Source of the DNA: Gluconacetobacter johannae
Lineage (GTDB): Bacteria > Pseudomonadota > Alphaproteobacteria > Acetobacterales > Acetobacteraceae
NCBI RefSeq assembly: GCF_014174305.1
Contig: NZ_JABEQH010000005.1
Location: 62,001 to 126,000, forward strand
Direction of reading: 5' to 3'
Length of the DNA: 64,000 nt
Part shown: piece by piece, positions 52,170-62,327 of the stretch
Layout: every line of letters begins with the position of its first letter
How positions within the stretch are numbered: position 1 is the first letter of the stretch
Made by a program: the position numbers and the translations under genes
Notes under the pieces: model-generated
What the model was told of the DNA's origin: nothing
What the model saw: the letters and a program-made list of their open reading frames with translations, nothing else
Database searches by the model: none

Positions 52170-53522
52170 ATGGTTGGAAAGCACCGCTGGCTTATCTGCG
52201 GTCTTCTTTTTGCCGCCACCACCATCAACTATGTGGACCGTCAGGTTCTCAGCCTTCTGAAGCCGCTGCTGGAGGCAAAATTCAGTTGGACGGAGAAGGA
52301 TTACAGCTACCTGGTGATTGTCTTTCAAGCCTGTTACGTGGTCGGCTTCGTTTCCTTCGGAAAGCTGATTGACAGGATCGGGACTCGCCTGGGGTATGCC
52401 GTATGCATGACCGTGTGGAGCGTTGCGTCGATCGGGCATGCCTTCGTAAGCGGCACGTTCAGCTTCGCGGCGATGCGCGGGCTTCTGGGGTTTGGGGAAG
52501 CGGGGAACTTTCCATCGGCATTGAAGGCCGTTTCCGAATGGTTTCCATCGCGGGAACGGGCTCTGGCGGTGGGCATCGTGACCGCGGGGACAAGCATCGG
52601 GGCGATTATGGCCCCCGCGACCGTACCCTGGCTGGCGGTGACCTGGGGCTGGCAGGCAACATTCATCATCACCGGTCTGTCCGGGTTCATCTGGCTGGCA
52701 GTCTGGCTTTATGGCTATCGCATTCCCGAGGAGAAGGCGTCTCTTTCGGCCGATGAACTGCGCTACATTCGCCAGGATACGCAGTCGGAAGCGGCGCCGA
52801 AGTTTGAGGGGCGCTGGATCGACCTTCTCAAGATGAAGGTGACGTGGGCATTTGCGATTGGAAAGTTTATGACGGACCCGATCTGGTTCTTCATTCTGTT
52901 CTGGTTGCCGTCCTATTTTTCCGATCGGTATCACCTCAATCTTCAGCATCTCGGGCTGCCGCTGATGGCCGTTTATCTATCGACCTCGGTGGGCAGCGTC
53001 GGGGGAGGTTGGCTGTCGTCCTTCCTGGTCAACAAGGGCTGGAAGAGCGCGCATGCCCGGCGGGCCGTCATGTTGCTGATGGCGGCACTGGTTGTTCCGC
53101 TGGCGTTTTCCGCGCGTGTCGATGCCATGTGGCTGATGATCGCACTTCTGAGTGTGGCGGCGGCGGCGCATCAGGGATGGTCGGTGAATATTTATTCCCT
53201 GCCGGCGGATTATTTTCCAAAGGAAATCATTGCTTCGGTGCAGGGTATTGGCGGTATGGCGGGGTCGATCGGCGGAATGCTGTTTCCGTTGGGGATCGGT
53301 ATTCTGCTCGACCACTACCGAAATCTGCACAGGATCGCGGAAGGCTACAATATTCTGTTCGTCGTGTGTGGCGGCGCCTATCTGACGGCCTGGTGCATCA
53401 TACAGATTCTGACCCGTGAGCCGCCGGTGACGAAAGCCGTTTCGCAGGGTGCGGACAAGGTTGCTTTTCAAAAGCGTGTGCCGGGCCGACGGCCGGCCGC
53501 TCGTGGATTGAGCGCCGGGTGA
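52170..53522 (+). CDS. MFS transporter, ACS family (ExuT/GudP-like)
   Basis: A 450-residue anion:cation symporter. It opens RWLICGLLFAATTINYVDRQVLSLL, the typical start of hexuronate and glucarate transporters, and has the A-motif KLIDRIGTRLGYAV and GFGEAGNFPSALKAVSEWFP. The second half has WFFILFWLPSYFSDRYHLN, also conserved. It should import a sugar acid (hexuronate, galactonate or similar). ATG 52170 has GGAGGG upstream; the frame extends to 52113 in AT-rich sequence without a start signal. Confidence 0.88.
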   Translation: MVGKHRWLICGLLFAATTINYVDRQVLSLLKPLLEAKFSWTEKDYSYLVIVFQACYVVGFVSFGKLIDRIGTRLGYAVCMTVWSVASIGHAFVSGTFSFAAMRGLLGFGEAGNFPSALKAVSEWFPSRERALAVGIVTAGTSIGAIMAPATVPWLAVTWGWQATFIITGLSGFIWLAVWLYGYRIPEEKASLSADELRYIRQDTQSEAAPKFEGRWIDLLKMKVTWAFAIGKFMTDPIWFFILFWLPSYFSDRYHLNLQHLGLPLMAVYLSTSVGSVGGGWLSSFLVNKGWKSAHARRAVMLLMAALVVPLAFSARVDAMWLMIALLSVAAAAHQGWSVNIYSLPADYFPKEIIASVQGIGGMAGSIGGMLFPLGIGILLDHYRNLHRIAEGYNILFVVCGGAYLTAWCIIQILTREPPVTKAVSQGADKVAFQKRVPGRRPAARGLSAG

Positions 53523-53559
53523 CGGCGCGAAAATCAAAGACGCATGTGGCAAAGACGGC

Positions 53560-53576
53560 AGGGCCTTGGCCCTTTA
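53560..53576. terminator. Possible weak bidirectional terminator
   Basis: AGGGC and GCCCT flank a 4-nt loop (CTTG), followed by TTT, between the MFS gene and the convergent dehydrogenase gene. Short stem, so low confidence. Confidence 0.3.
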
Positions 53577-53637
53577 GCGGGTGAAGGTCCTTGCCGGGTT
53601 CGGGCAGCGCGCCGAGGTGCGGCGCGCGTCTATGGTG

Positions 53638-54669
53638 TTACCCCGGTGCGATCTGGACCTTGAGCACGTCCGGGCGCGCCTTGATCGTGGCGAATGCATT
53701 TTGAATGTCCGCCAGGCGCACGACATTGCTAACGAATGGCGTGACATGAAAGCGATCGTGCACAAGAAGCGTCAGGGCGTCGTGAACGTCCTCTCCCATG
53801 CCGGCCACCGATCCGCCCATCGACGTTTCCTTCAGAATCATGTCGCAGATCCCTACCGATACGACGGCCTCGGGAGGGGTAATGCCGAATGCCGCCACAT
53901 GGCCGCCCGGCCGGATCAGGTCGAACGCCCTGGCGTACAGCGCCGGCACACCGACACTCTCGATCACGATATCGGCGCCGCGCCCGCCGGTGTGCGCCCG
54001 CACGATCTCCTGCACCCGGTCCTGATCGGTCACCACGACATCGGCCCCGACTTTCGCCGCCAGCTTCGCGCGCTCGGGCGACAGTTCGACGACGATGATC
54101 GGCGCGGCCCCGACCAGCCGCATCATCTGGACGTGCAGATTGCCGATCGGCCCCGCGCCGAGGACCACGACCGACTGCCCCAGACTCACCCGCATCCTGC
54201 GCGCGGCGCGCACGACGCACGATACGGGTTCGGTCAGGGCCAGGACTTCGGCCGCCACGTGGGTCGGCGCCTCGATGATCTGTCGCGCCGGGACCGAAAC
54301 ATATTCGGCGAACGCGCCATTGCGGTGAATGCCGATCTGCGATGCCGCGCTGCAATTGAGAACTTCATTGCGGCGGCAGTAAAAGCAGTGACCACAGCCG
54401 ACATTGATGTCCGCCACGACCCGTTGCCCCACCCGCAGGCCGCTGACATGCTCACCCAGACGCGCGATCGTCCCGGTGAATTCGTGCCCGGGGATCAGCG
54501 GCAGTCGATCAGCCGCGTAGTGTCCTTCGAAAATATGAAGGTCGGTGCCGCAGATGCCGCACCGATCCACCTTCACAAGCACATCGTCGATACCGACCTG
54601 AGGAAGCGGCACATCCCTGAGTTCGAACGTTTGGGGGGCGACCAGAACGGCCGCGCGCATGGTTTCCAT
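53638..54669 (-). CDS. Zinc-dependent dehydrogenase of the sorbitol/threonine type
   Basis: A 343-residue medium-chain dehydrogenase. The catalytic zinc site is CGICGTDLHIFEGH with GHEFTG; the structural zinc cysteines are CGHCFYCRRNEVLNC. The NAD-binding fold shows VVVLGAGPIGNLHVQMMRLVGA with the acidic VVE after it, favouring NAD. It likely oxidises a sugar alcohol, sugar or hydroxy acid. Last gene of the minus-strand sugar locus, 18 nt after the permease gene. Confidence 0.9.
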   Translation of the reverse strand: METMRAAVLVAPQTFELRDVPLPQVGIDDVLVKVDRCGICGTDLHIFEGHYAADRLPLIPGHEFTGTIARLGEHVSGLRVGQRVVADINVGCGHCFYCRRNEVLNCSAASQIGIHRNGAFAEYVSVPARQIIEAPTHVAAEVLALTEPVSCVVRAARRMRVSLGQSVVVLGAGPIGNLHVQMMRLVGAAPIIVVELSPERAKLAAKVGADVVVTDQDRVQEIVRAHTGGRGADIVIESVGVPALYARAFDLIRPGGHVAAFGITPPEAVVSVGICDMILKETSMGGSVAGMGEDVHDALTLLVHDRFHVTPFVSNVVRLADIQNAFATIKARPDVLKVQIAPG

Positions 54670-54687
54670 TATTTCCTCCGTGCCCCT

Positions 54688-55632
54688 TTATTTGACGACG
54701 CGCATTTTCGTGCGGTCGATCGTGGTGGCAATGGCAGTGATAAGAACAAGGCCGAAGAAAATTTGCTGCCCTGTCGCTGGAATGTTCAGATAGAGCATGC
54801 TGGCCCGCACCACGGCCACGATCAACGCGCCGATCAGCGTGTTCAGAACCCCGCCGACACCCCCTGTCAGCGGCGTGCCGCCCACCAGGACGGCGACAAT
54901 CGCAGGCAGGAGGAATCCTTCGGCCAGGGTTGGCGATCCACCCGAAAGCCTGACCGAGAACATCACGCCGGCAATCGCCGCGAACATGCCGGACAGGGCG
55001 AAGGCCAGAATCTTGTAGCGACCGACGCGTACGCCCGACGCGACGGCCACGGGCTCGGCCGTCCCGATCGCCTTGAAGATGCGTCCGGCCGTCATCCGTG
55101 TCTGGACAAACCAGGCAATGGCGCCAAGGGCCAGCGCGATCAGCAATTCATGCGGCACACCCATGGTACGTCCCAGCATCCAGCCGAACGCCTGGCGGCG
55201 CATCTCGGCATCCATGTGCAGCGCCCGCTGGCCGGATGCGAACTGGGCCACGGACAGCGCAATGCCGCCCACCGCCAGAGTCGAGATGAAGGACGGCACC
55301 TTCCAGCGCGTCGTCACCAGCCCCGACGCCGCACCGAAGGCCAGCCCCGCAAGCGCCACGGCCCCGCCCGACCCGACACCGAGGGCCGGAAGTCCCAGCG
55401 TCGTCAGGACGGTCGCCATATTGGCGACGGACTGCGAAGACAGGTCGATGCCGCCGATATAGATCACCAGCGTCATGCCTTCGGCCATGATGAACAGGGG
55501 CACGATATCCGACGCCAGGCCCACAAGATTTTCCGGCAGAAGGAAACGTATGTCCGTAATCCCGACCACGAGCAGGGCGGCCAGCAATGTCATCCACGGA
55601 AAATGGCGGCGCATCCGCTCGGTGAACGTCAC
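54688..55632 (-). CDS. Ribose-type ABC transporter permease 1
   Basis: A 314-residue RbsC-type permease with about eight to nine helices. Typical parts are TLVIYIGGIDLSSQSVANMA, LVTTRWKVPSFISTLAVGGIAL and GSPTLAEGFLLPAIVAVLVGGTPLTGGVGGV. I place the start at GTG 55632, 8 nt after the ATPase stop, with AAAGG overlapping that stop. ATG 55704 is possible but would lie inside the ATPase gene. It pairs with a second, different permease (57153-58118) in the same operon. Confidence 0.85.
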   Translation of the reverse strand: MTFTERMRRHFPWMTLLAALLVVGITDIRFLLPENLVGLASDIVPLFIMAEGMTLVIYIGGIDLSSQSVANMATVLTTLGLPALGVGSGGAVALAGLAFGAASGLVTTRWKVPSFISTLAVGGIALSVAQFASGQRALHMDAEMRRQAFGWMLGRTMGVPHELLIALALGAIAWFVQTRMTAGRIFKAIGTAEPVAVASGVRVGRYKILAFALSGMFAAIAGVMFSVRLSGGSPTLAEGFLLPAIVAVLVGGTPLTGGVGGVLNTLIGALIVAVVRASMLYLNIPATGQQIFFGLVLITAIATTIDRTKMRVVK

Positions 55633-55640
55633 GTTGCCTT

Positions 55641-57146
55641 TCAGACCATGTGGCGGATGAGGTCGAAAGGAGAAGGTTTTGAGCCGGGCTGACAATTGAA
55701 CCATTGTTTGATTTCCCCGTCCTTGACGACAGCGATCGTGTGACTGAGGCCAATCGCCTCTTCCAGTGTGTCCGCGATCAGAATGACGCCCACGCCTTTT
55801 TCCGACATTTCGCGCACCATGTCGTAGACGTCCTCTTTCGCGCCGATATCCAGGCCCCGTGTCGGGTGGTCGAGCATGATGATCCTGGAGCCGCTGCTTC
55901 GCCATTTGGCCAGGACGACTTTCTGCTGATTGCCGCCCGAAAGGTTTCCGCAATCGGCGTTCTCGGATGGCACCTTGATGGACAGTTTCCTGATCCACTC
56001 GCGCGCAAGTTCATGCTCCGCCCCCAGTTTGAGAACGCCGCCTGTCGAATAGCCCTTCAGTTGCGACAGGGTCATGTTTTCGTAGACATTCATCCCGCCG
56101 GCGATGCCTTCGACCTTGCGCTCGCGCGGGATATAGCCGACGCCGTGGGCGACGCTGTTCGATACGCTGAACGCGCGCATGGTTTCACCATCGACGCGGA
56201 TGCTGCCTTTCTCGGGCCGGGTCATCCCGAAAATGGACCGCAGGATCTTTTCGCGTCCGGCGCCTTCGACACCGACCAGCGCCAGCACCTCGCCCGCATG
56301 CAGCTTGAAGGAAATCTCGTGCGGCCGCCCCTTGCAGACGACGCGATCGAGTTCCAGCAGGATTTTGTCGTCCCGGTAGGCAAGCTGGCGGTCTTCTCGA
56401 TAATATTGTTCGTTGATATCGCGCCCGACCATCTTCTTCTGGATGGATTCGGCCTGCGCCTGCCTGCTGTTGACGACATCGACGATGGCGCCGTCTTTCA
56501 GCACATAGACGCGATCGGAAAGCGCCAGGATCTCGTCCAGCCGATGTGAAACGAAAATGAATGACGCCCGCCGGCGAAGCTCTCGGACCACATCGAACAG
56601 AAGCTCGATTTCCTTTCGCGACAGGACGGATGTCGGCTCGTCCAGCAGGATGACCAGCCTGCCTTCCACACGCTCTTCCAGGGCCAGGACTTTCGCCAGT
56701 TCCACCAGTTGGCGTTGCGCGAACGTCAGGCGTGATGTGATGATCGCGGGGTCGATATCCAGCTTGACCTTGTTCAACTGGTGCTGCGCGGCCTGCGCCA
56801 TCTTCCGCCAGTTTATGGCGCCCATGCGAACGAAGGGCGCCTCGAACCCCAGGAAAATATTTTCCATGACGGTCAGGTTCGGGATCAGGGACTGCTCTTG
56901 GTACACCATTCCGATCCCCGCCCGCATGGCGTCGCGGGGAGTGCGGAAATATAACGGTTTGCCGTCAATCAGGACGCTGCCGGCATCCGGCTGAACCGCG
57001 CCATAGATGATTTTCATGAGCGTCGATTTGCCAGCGCCGTTCTCGCCAACCAGTCCGACGATTTCACCGTCGTTGATATGAAAATCGACACCTTTAAGGA
57101 CATGTACGCCCGGGTAGCGCTTTTCGACGTTCTTCAGCTCAAACAT
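55641..57146 (-). CDS. Sugar ABC transporter ATPase, two-domain RbsA/MglA type
   Basis: A 501-residue ATPase with two nucleotide-binding domains. The first has Walker A GENGAGKSTL, a signature region LTFAQRQLVELAKVLA and Walker B VILLDEPTSVLSRKE; the second has a degenerate P-loop (GVEGAGREKI), signature LSGGNQQKVVLAKW and IIMLDHPTRGLDIGAKEDVY. This pattern, with Asp-His in the second Walker B, is seen in ribose/galactose type importers. The gene lies 6 nt after permease 2. Confidence 0.94.
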   Translation of the reverse strand: MFELKNVEKRYPGVHVLKGVDFHINDGEIVGLVGENGAGKSTLMKIIYGAVQPDAGSVLIDGKPLYFRTPRDAMRAGIGMVYQEQSLIPNLTVMENIFLGFEAPFVRMGAINWRKMAQAAQHQLNKVKLDIDPAIITSRLTFAQRQLVELAKVLALEERVEGRLVILLDEPTSVLSRKEIELLFDVVRELRRRASFIFVSHRLDEILALSDRVYVLKDGAIVDVVNSRQAQAESIQKKMVGRDINEQYYREDRQLAYRDDKILLELDRVVCKGRPHEISFKLHAGEVLALVGVEGAGREKILRSIFGMTRPEKGSIRVDGETMRAFSVSNSVAHGVGYIPRERKVEGIAGGMNVYENMTLSQLKGYSTGGVLKLGAEHELAREWIRKLSIKVPSENADCGNLSGGNQQKVVLAKWRSSGSRIIMLDHPTRGLDIGAKEDVYDMVREMSEKGVGVILIADTLEEAIGLSHTIAVVKDGEIKQWFNCQPGSKPSPFDLIRHMV

Positions 57147-57152
57147 GACGCC

Positions 57153-58118
57153 CTACTTCACAAAAGAGAACGCACGACGATCCATCGACAGATAGACGGC
57201 GGAAATCACCAGCAGCCCGAGCATGCCGTCCTGGAAATAATCGGGCAGGCCGATCACCACCATTCCATTCCCGATGACATTCACGATCAGCACGCCGATC
57301 AGTGTGTTCCACACGCCGCCCGAGCCTCCGGCCAGGGCCGTGCCGCCTACCACGACCGAGGTAATGGAGATGAACATGAAGTTCCGTCCCGTCTCCGTCT
57401 CGGCGATACCCAGGCGGGCCACGGCCAGAATGGCGCCTAAAGCGTAGAAGATTCCCGCGATAACGAAAGCGATGATGCGGAGGCGCCCTACATTGAGCCC
57501 CGACCCGCGCGCCAGTTCCTCGCCCCCGCCGATGGCGTAGAAATTGCGGCCGGTTGTCGTGTTGGCCTGGATGAACCAGGCCACCACAAGGCAGAACAGC
57601 GCGACGTAGGTCATCAGCGGAAAGCCGCCAAGCCGTACGGTCAGCAGCGAGCGGAATACCGGATCGGCGATGAGGATACGATCACCCCCGGTGATGAGCA
57701 GCGCAAGGCCGACGCCGACGAACCCAAGCGACAGGCTGGCCATGAAGGATGGAATCTTCAGCTTGACGTGAATCAGTCCGTTGATGGCGCCAAGGGCCGC
57801 GCCCGCCGCCAGGGCGCCCGGAATGGCAAGGCAGCCCATGCCCATGACCGAGCCGCCCAGCCTGTTCAGTATCAGCGCGAACACCACGGCCGCGACCGCG
57901 ATGGTGCCTTCCATCGAAAGATCAATCGAACCCATCAGGATGACGAAGGTCACCCCGACCGCCACCATCAGGGCCGGCGTTGCCGAGATCGCGATGCGTG
58001 CGAAATTGCGAACTGATAGAAAATGGGGGTTCAGCGTGGTAAAGAACAAGACCAGACCAAGAAGAACCAACAATGGGATCCATCGTCTGATGGTTTCACC
58101 TGAAATGTGAGGAGCCAT
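57153..58118 (-). CDS. Ribose-type ABC transporter permease 2
   Basis: A 321-residue RbsC-type permease distinct from permease 1. Parts include VTFVILMGSIDLSMEGTIAVAAVV, LKIPSFMASLSLGFVG and RLGIAETETGRNFMFISITSVVVGGTALAGGSGGV. Start ATG 58118 has GAGGAAA upstream; the frame is open for seven more codons to 58139. With permease 1 it probably forms a heterodimeric channel. Confidence 0.9.
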   Translation of the reverse strand: MAPHISGETIRRWIPLLVLLGLVLFFTTLNPHFLSVRNFARIAISATPALMVAVGVTFVILMGSIDLSMEGTIAVAAVVFALILNRLGGSVMGMGCLAIPGALAAGAALGAINGLIHVKLKIPSFMASLSLGFVGVGLALLITGGDRILIADPVFRSLLTVRLGGFPLMTYVALFCLVVAWFIQANTTTGRNFYAIGGGEELARGSGLNVGRLRIIAFVIAGIFYALGAILAVARLGIAETETGRNFMFISITSVVVGGTALAGGSGGVWNTLIGVLIVNVIGNGMVVIGLPDYFQDGMLGLLVISAVYLSMDRRAFSFVK

Positions 58119-58204
58119 GTCTTTTCCTCGTTTTTCCACACGTCATCAAAGGACGTGAAAAAACTTTCGTCGGAAAATTTCAAATATAAATCGTCAGAAG
58201 AAAA

Positions 58205-59317
58205 TCAGGTGTCGTATTTGATCGGCCCCTTTGCCAGAGACCAGAAATCGTTCCAGTTATATTGCGGATTGGAATCTATGTATTTGGCCTTGAAATCCTT
58301 CGCGTCGCTGGTGGTGACCACTGTGGCCGGTCCATAAAATTCTCGATGTTCCCTGGGCTCCTGCGATGGCCTGAAACTGCCGATGGCCGCGTGATAGGCG
58401 AGCGACGCCGTAATTCCTCCGGCCCAATGCGGATTGGTGAAGACGGTCGCCAGAAGCTTTCCCTGCGTCACCATCTGCACCGCCTGGGGATTGCCATCGT
58501 AGGACACCACCGGAATATTTCCGGCACCCTCCGCCAGCAGAGCCTCGATGACACCATACGCCATGGTGTCGCTCGCGCAGTGCACGCCCTTGATCGCGTC
58601 GCCGTAGCGGGTCAGGAACCCGGACATGACCTGGTTTGCCTTTTGCGTGTCCCAATCCGCGGCCTGCACCGCCAGAAGTTCGATATTCGGGTAGGCCTTC
58701 AGCGCATTTTTCAGTCCCTTGAGACGCTCGATCGCTGGATTGTTGGAGGCGATACCGCCAAGGTGTACGACTCCGCCCTTTCCTCCCATGGCGTCGAACA
58801 GGACCCGGGCGGTCTGTTCGGACGGCTGCACGTCGGACCAGGTCATGTGCGACACATAATTATCCCCGAAATCCCATGGGTGCAGATCGTCGGTCTTGTT
58901 CCAGATGGTCGAAACATATGCCCCCGTCTGGCTCACCGCTTCGACGACCGGGCGGCAATTCGGCATGTCGTTCGGATCAATCGCCAGGGCGGTCTTGTTT
59001 CCATAGCGTGAAAGAAGCGATTTGACGTCGGAAAGCGATTTTTCGCTGGATCCTCCGTTAATCAAATTAATCATGTCGCCACGAGACCATCCGAGGCTTT
59101 CGACAAATGCCTCCCCTCCGGAAACGATCCCGTTCCAGTAAGGATTCGTCCGGTCGCGGTAACTCCATGCCACCTTGATGTCGCGCGGCGCCGGCGCCGC
59201 GCGCCCCGGCCGCACCGAGGCCCCGAACGCCGCGCCGCATAGCCCATATGCCGAAAGAAGCAGCATCTTGCGCCGATTAAGCGTCTGCTGCGCGATATGA
59301 TTTTTTATGAACGACAT
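58205..59317 (-). CDS. Periplasmic sugar-binding protein of ABC importer
   Basis: A 370-residue periplasmic binding protein of the ribose-type family (peripla_BP_4). The leader NRRKMLLLSAYGLCGAAFG precedes a cleavage site near GRAAPAP. Mature segments are KVAWSYRDRTNPYWNGIVSGGEAFVESLGW, ALAIDPNDMPNCRPVVEAVSQTGAYV and GVHCASDTMAYGVIEALLAEG. It would deliver a sugar or polyol to the two permeases. ATG 59317 has GGAGA upstream. It is first in the transporter operon. Confidence 0.9.
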   Translation of the reverse strand: MSFIKNHIAQQTLNRRKMLLLSAYGLCGAAFGASVRPGRAAPAPRDIKVAWSYRDRTNPYWNGIVSGGEAFVESLGWSRGDMINLINGGSSEKSLSDVKSLLSRYGNKTALAIDPNDMPNCRPVVEAVSQTGAYVSTIWNKTDDLHPWDFGDNYVSHMTWSDVQPSEQTARVLFDAMGGKGGVVHLGGIASNNPAIERLKGLKNALKAYPNIELLAVQAADWDTQKANQVMSGFLTRYGDAIKGVHCASDTMAYGVIEALLAEGAGNIPVVSYDGNPQAVQMVTQGKLLATVFTNPHWAGGITASLAYHAAIGSFRPSQEPREHREFYGPATVVTTSDAKDFKAKYIDSNPQYNWNDFWSLAKGPIKYDT

Positions 59318-59461
59318 GTCTGTCTCCAGGGCGCTTCTTTGTGGGGGAGGACCCATGCGGTCCGCACACCCGGCGCTCTTTTTATGCTCCGGATAGTTAC
59401 ATACGCTCTGCGGGGCGGTCAATTGTCTTGGACACACACCCGCGTGACACCCAGGACAGCG

Positions 59462-60478
59462 TCAGTCCGGAATGGGGGCGTTTTCCCGCAGCAGACCGCA
59501 GGCCTTGAGTTCGTGCCAGAAAGAAGCTGGAATTGGCAGGTTGAACCAGTCGAGGTTCTGTTCCAGTTGGCGCACCGTCCTTGTTCCCGCGCAGAACGCC
59601 GGAATGGCGGGATGGGCGACGACGAATTGCAGCGCGGCCGCCGGCAGCGGCACATCGTGCTTGCGACAGACCTGCTCGATCCGGGCTACTTTTTGCAAAA
59701 TATCATCAGGAGCCGGCGAATAATTATATTTGGCGCCCGACACCGCGCCGGTTGCCAGAATGCCCGAATTGAAACCGCCCCCGACAAGCACCGCAGCGTC
59801 CCGTTCCTCGCACAAGGGCAGGAATTCGTCCAACGCGTCCTGCTCAAGCAGGGTGTATCGGCCCGCCAGAAGGAAGCAGTCGAAATCACGACGCTTCAGC
59901 GCTTCGTGGCAGACCTGCCATTCATTGACACCCACGCCGATGGCCTTGACCAGGCCTTCCGACCGTAGGCGCTCCAGAGCCCGCCAGGCGCCATCCATTG
60001 CGTTTTCGAACATGACGGGCTGGGCGTCGCCATGGGTGAAACGGTCGATATCATGGATCAGGACAATATCGAGATATTCCAGCGCCAGACGCTGAAGCGA
60101 ATCCTCAAACGAGCGCATCGTGCCGTCATAGCTGTAGTCGAAGGTCATCTGGTTCGGCGCCGCGTTGCACCATGGTGCAAACGCCACTTCGGAACGTCGT
60201 GCCGCATGCAGCACACGACCGACCTTGGACGCCACGACAAACTCGTCCCGCCTTTTCCATCGCAGGGCATGTCCCAGACGAAGTTCGGCAAGACCGTGAC
60301 CATACATCGGCGCCGTGTCGTAAAGACGCACGCCGGCATTCCATGCATGTGCGATCATGTCGGCCGCAACCTGTTCGTCCATTTCGTGCAGGAAGTTTCC
60401 GATGGGCGCGGTGCCGAACGCAAATGCGGTAACATCGAACCCGCAGCGGCCGAAGCGGCGTTTTTCCCAAGGCTTCAT
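59462..60478 (-). CDS. Aldo/keto reductase, L-fucose/aldose 1-dehydrogenase-like
   Basis: A 338-residue aldo/keto reductase. The catalytic tetrad is visible: Asp and Tyr in RLYDTAPMYGHGLAELRLG, Lys in VVASKVGR and His in VLIHDIDRF. The AFGTAPIGN opening and FNSGILATGA segment are seen in L-fucose and D-threo-aldose 1-dehydrogenases, which oxidise free sugars to lactones. ATG 60478 has AAGGATG upstream. A run of nine A residues (minus strand) lies in its leader near 60522-60530. It fits the sugar locus. Confidence 0.87.
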   Translation of the reverse strand: MKPWEKRRFGRCGFDVTAFAFGTAPIGNFLHEMDEQVAADMIAHAWNAGVRLYDTAPMYGHGLAELRLGHALRWKRRDEFVVASKVGRVLHAARRSEVAFAPWCNAAPNQMTFDYSYDGTMRSFEDSLQRLALEYLDIVLIHDIDRFTHGDAQPVMFENAMDGAWRALERLRSEGLVKAIGVGVNEWQVCHEALKRRDFDCFLLAGRYTLLEQDALDEFLPLCEERDAAVLVGGGFNSGILATGAVSGAKYNYSPAPDDILQKVARIEQVCRKHDVPLPAAALQFVVAHPAIPAFCAGTRTVRQLEQNLDWFNLPIPASFWHELKACGLLRENAPIPD

Positions 60479-60620
60479 GACTTGTCATCCTTTTATGCCG
60501 GTGGGAATGCCCGACCCGGCGTTTTTTTTTGGACAAGCATAGCGATTATATCGGTCACGCCGCTTTATGTGGTGGGATCCAAACCCCCACGGAATTGGCA
60601 TTGCGTAAGACGATGGTCCT

Positions 60621-61550
60621 TTAAATCTTTTGCGATAATTCGGGAATGATCGTGAACAGGTCGCCGACCAGTGCATAGTCGGCCACCTTGAGGATGGGGG
60701 CGTCCTCGTCCTTGTTGATCGCGACGATGATCTTCGAATCCTTCATGCCGGCCAGATGCTGGATTGCCCCTGAAATGCCGACAGCCACATAAAGTTCGGG
60801 CGCCACGATTTTGCCGGTCTGGCCGACCTGCCAGTCGTTCGGCGCATATCCCAGATCGACGGCGGCGCGACTTGCCCCCACGGCGGCGCCGATCTTGTCG
60901 GCCAGATGAATGATGGCATCGAAGTTCTGCTTCGACCCCAGCCCGCGACCGCCGGACACGACCCGCTTTGCCGATGTCAGTTCAGGCCGTTCCGTCACGA
61001 CGATGCGGTCTTCCACCCAGGCCGAGAGGTGAGGATCGGCAGGCGCCGAAATGACCTCGACGGACGCGCTTCCGCCTTCCGGCGCCGGCGGAAACGATGT
61101 CGTCCGCACGGTGAAAATCTTGATCGGGTCGCTGGAAACAACCTGCTGTACGGCATTGCCGGCATAGATCGGGCGTTCGAACGTTTCAGGATCCTTCAGG
61201 GCGGTCACGTCGGAAATCACCATCACGTCCAGAAGGGCGGCGACGCGCGGCAGGATATTCTTGCCGTAGGTGGCGGCGGGGGCCACGATGTGTGAATAAT
61301 TTTCGGCAACCGACCGGACGAGGGCCGCGACAGGCTCGGCCAGGCCATGCGCGAGGCAGGGCGCCTCGCAGAGCAGGACTTTCCTGACCCCACGAAGCCT
61401 GGCCGCCTGCGCGGCCGCGTCCGCGCCGGCTTCATCCGTCGCAATCAGCACATCCACTTCGCCCAGCGCCGATACGGCACTGAGCGCGCGCGCAACGTGA
61501 TCGGTCACCAGATGGCCCTGGCTGATTTCGGCAAGCAACAGGACGGTCAT
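60621..61550 (-). CDS. etfA: Electron transfer flavoprotein alpha subunit
   Basis: A 309-residue EtfA. It starts [23 protein letters not shown], and the FAD-binding C-terminal domain has [35 protein letters not shown] and [25 protein letters not shown]. With EtfB it carries electrons from flavoprotein dehydrogenases to ETF-quinone oxidoreductase, which is not in this window. Its ATG overlaps the etfB stop (ATGA). Confidence 0.96.
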   Translation of the reverse strand: MTVLLLAEISQGHLVTDHVARALSAVSALGEVDVLIATDEAGADAAAQAARLRGVRKVLLCEAPCLAHGLAEPVAALVRSVAENYSHIVAPAATYGKNILPRVAALLDVMVISDVTALKDPETFERPIYAGNAVQQVVSSDPIKIFTVRTTSFPPAPEGGSASVEVISAPADPHLSAWVEDRIVVTERPELTSAKRVVSGGRGLGSKQNFDAIIHLADKIGAAVGASRAAVDLGYAPNDWQVGQTGKIVAPELYVAVGISGAIQHLAGMKDSKIIVAINKDEDAPILKVADYALVGDLFTIIPELSQKI

Positions 61551-62311
61551 GACAGGACTCCCGCTTCGTTTTTCAATTTTTCGATCAGTTCATCGACCGA
61601 CCCGACACGCATGCCGGCACTTCTCTGCTTCGGTTCGTCGGTGTGGATGACGCGCAGGCGCGGTGTCGGGTCGACACCAAAATCGGCGAGGCTTTTTTCT
61701 TCCAGTGGCTTTTTCTTCGCCTTCATGATGCTGGGAAGCGAGATGTAGCGCGGTTCGTTCAGGCGAAGATCCGTCGTGATGACGGCCGGCAGAGCCACCT
61801 TGATGACCTGCAGGCCACCGTCAATTTCACGCGTGACCACGGCACTGCCCGCCGAGATCTCGATCGCCGAGGCAAAGGTCGCCTGCCCCCACCCCAGGAG
61901 GCCCGCGAGCATCTGCCCGGTGGCATTCATGTCGTTGTCGATGGCCTGCTTGCCGGCAATGACAAGATCGGGTTTTTCCTCCGCGACGATTTTCGCCAGG
62001 ATCTTCGCCACCAGAAGTGGTTCGATATCCTGTTTCATATCGGATGTGGCGTCCACCAGGATGGCGCGATCCGCGCCCAGGGCCAGCGCCGTTCGCAGCG
62101 TCTCCTTCGCCTGCTGCGTACCGATGGAGATGGCGACGACCTCGCTGGCCACTCCTTTCTCCTTCATCCGCACGGCTTCCTCGAGGGCGATTTCGTCGAA
62201 CGGATTCATCGACATCTTGACGTTGGATGTTTCAACGCCGCTACCGTCGGGGTTGACCCGGATTTTCACGTTGTAGTCAACCACACGTTTGACAGGAACA
62301 AGAAGTTTCAT
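61547..62311 (-). CDS. etfB: Electron transfer flavoprotein beta subunit
   Basis: A 254-residue EtfB, opening [25 protein letters not shown], with [35 protein letters not shown] and the recognition-loop region near [19 protein letters not shown]. It begins 16 nt after the TIM-barrel isomerase gene, so it is part of that operon. Confidence 0.96.
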   Translation of the reverse strand: MKLLVPVKRVVDYNVKIRVNPDGSGVETSNVKMSMNPFDEIALEEAVRMKEKGVASEVVAISIGTQQAKETLRTALALGADRAILVDATSDMKQDIEPLLVAKILAKIVAEEKPDLVIAGKQAIDNDMNATGQMLAGLLGWGQATFASAIEISAGSAVVTREIDGGLQVIKVALPAVITTDLRLNEPRYISLPSIMKAKKKPLEEKSLADFGVDPTPRLRVIHTDEPKQRSAGMRVGSVDELIEKLKNEAGVLS

Positions 62312-62327
62312 GACAGATCCTGTTTGT

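Noticed and set aside
54684-54700. A further TTTGACG match to the regulatory element
   Set aside because: It lies at the coding end of a permease gene and fits only the CGTCAAA core, not the remaining positions of the consensus. The same holds for a match near 59020.
60497-60530. GC stem followed by nine T on the plus strand
   Set aside because: It looks like a terminator, but only for plus-strand transcription, and no plus-strand gene ends there. It lies in the leader of the minus-strand aldo/keto reductase, so I did not annotate it.
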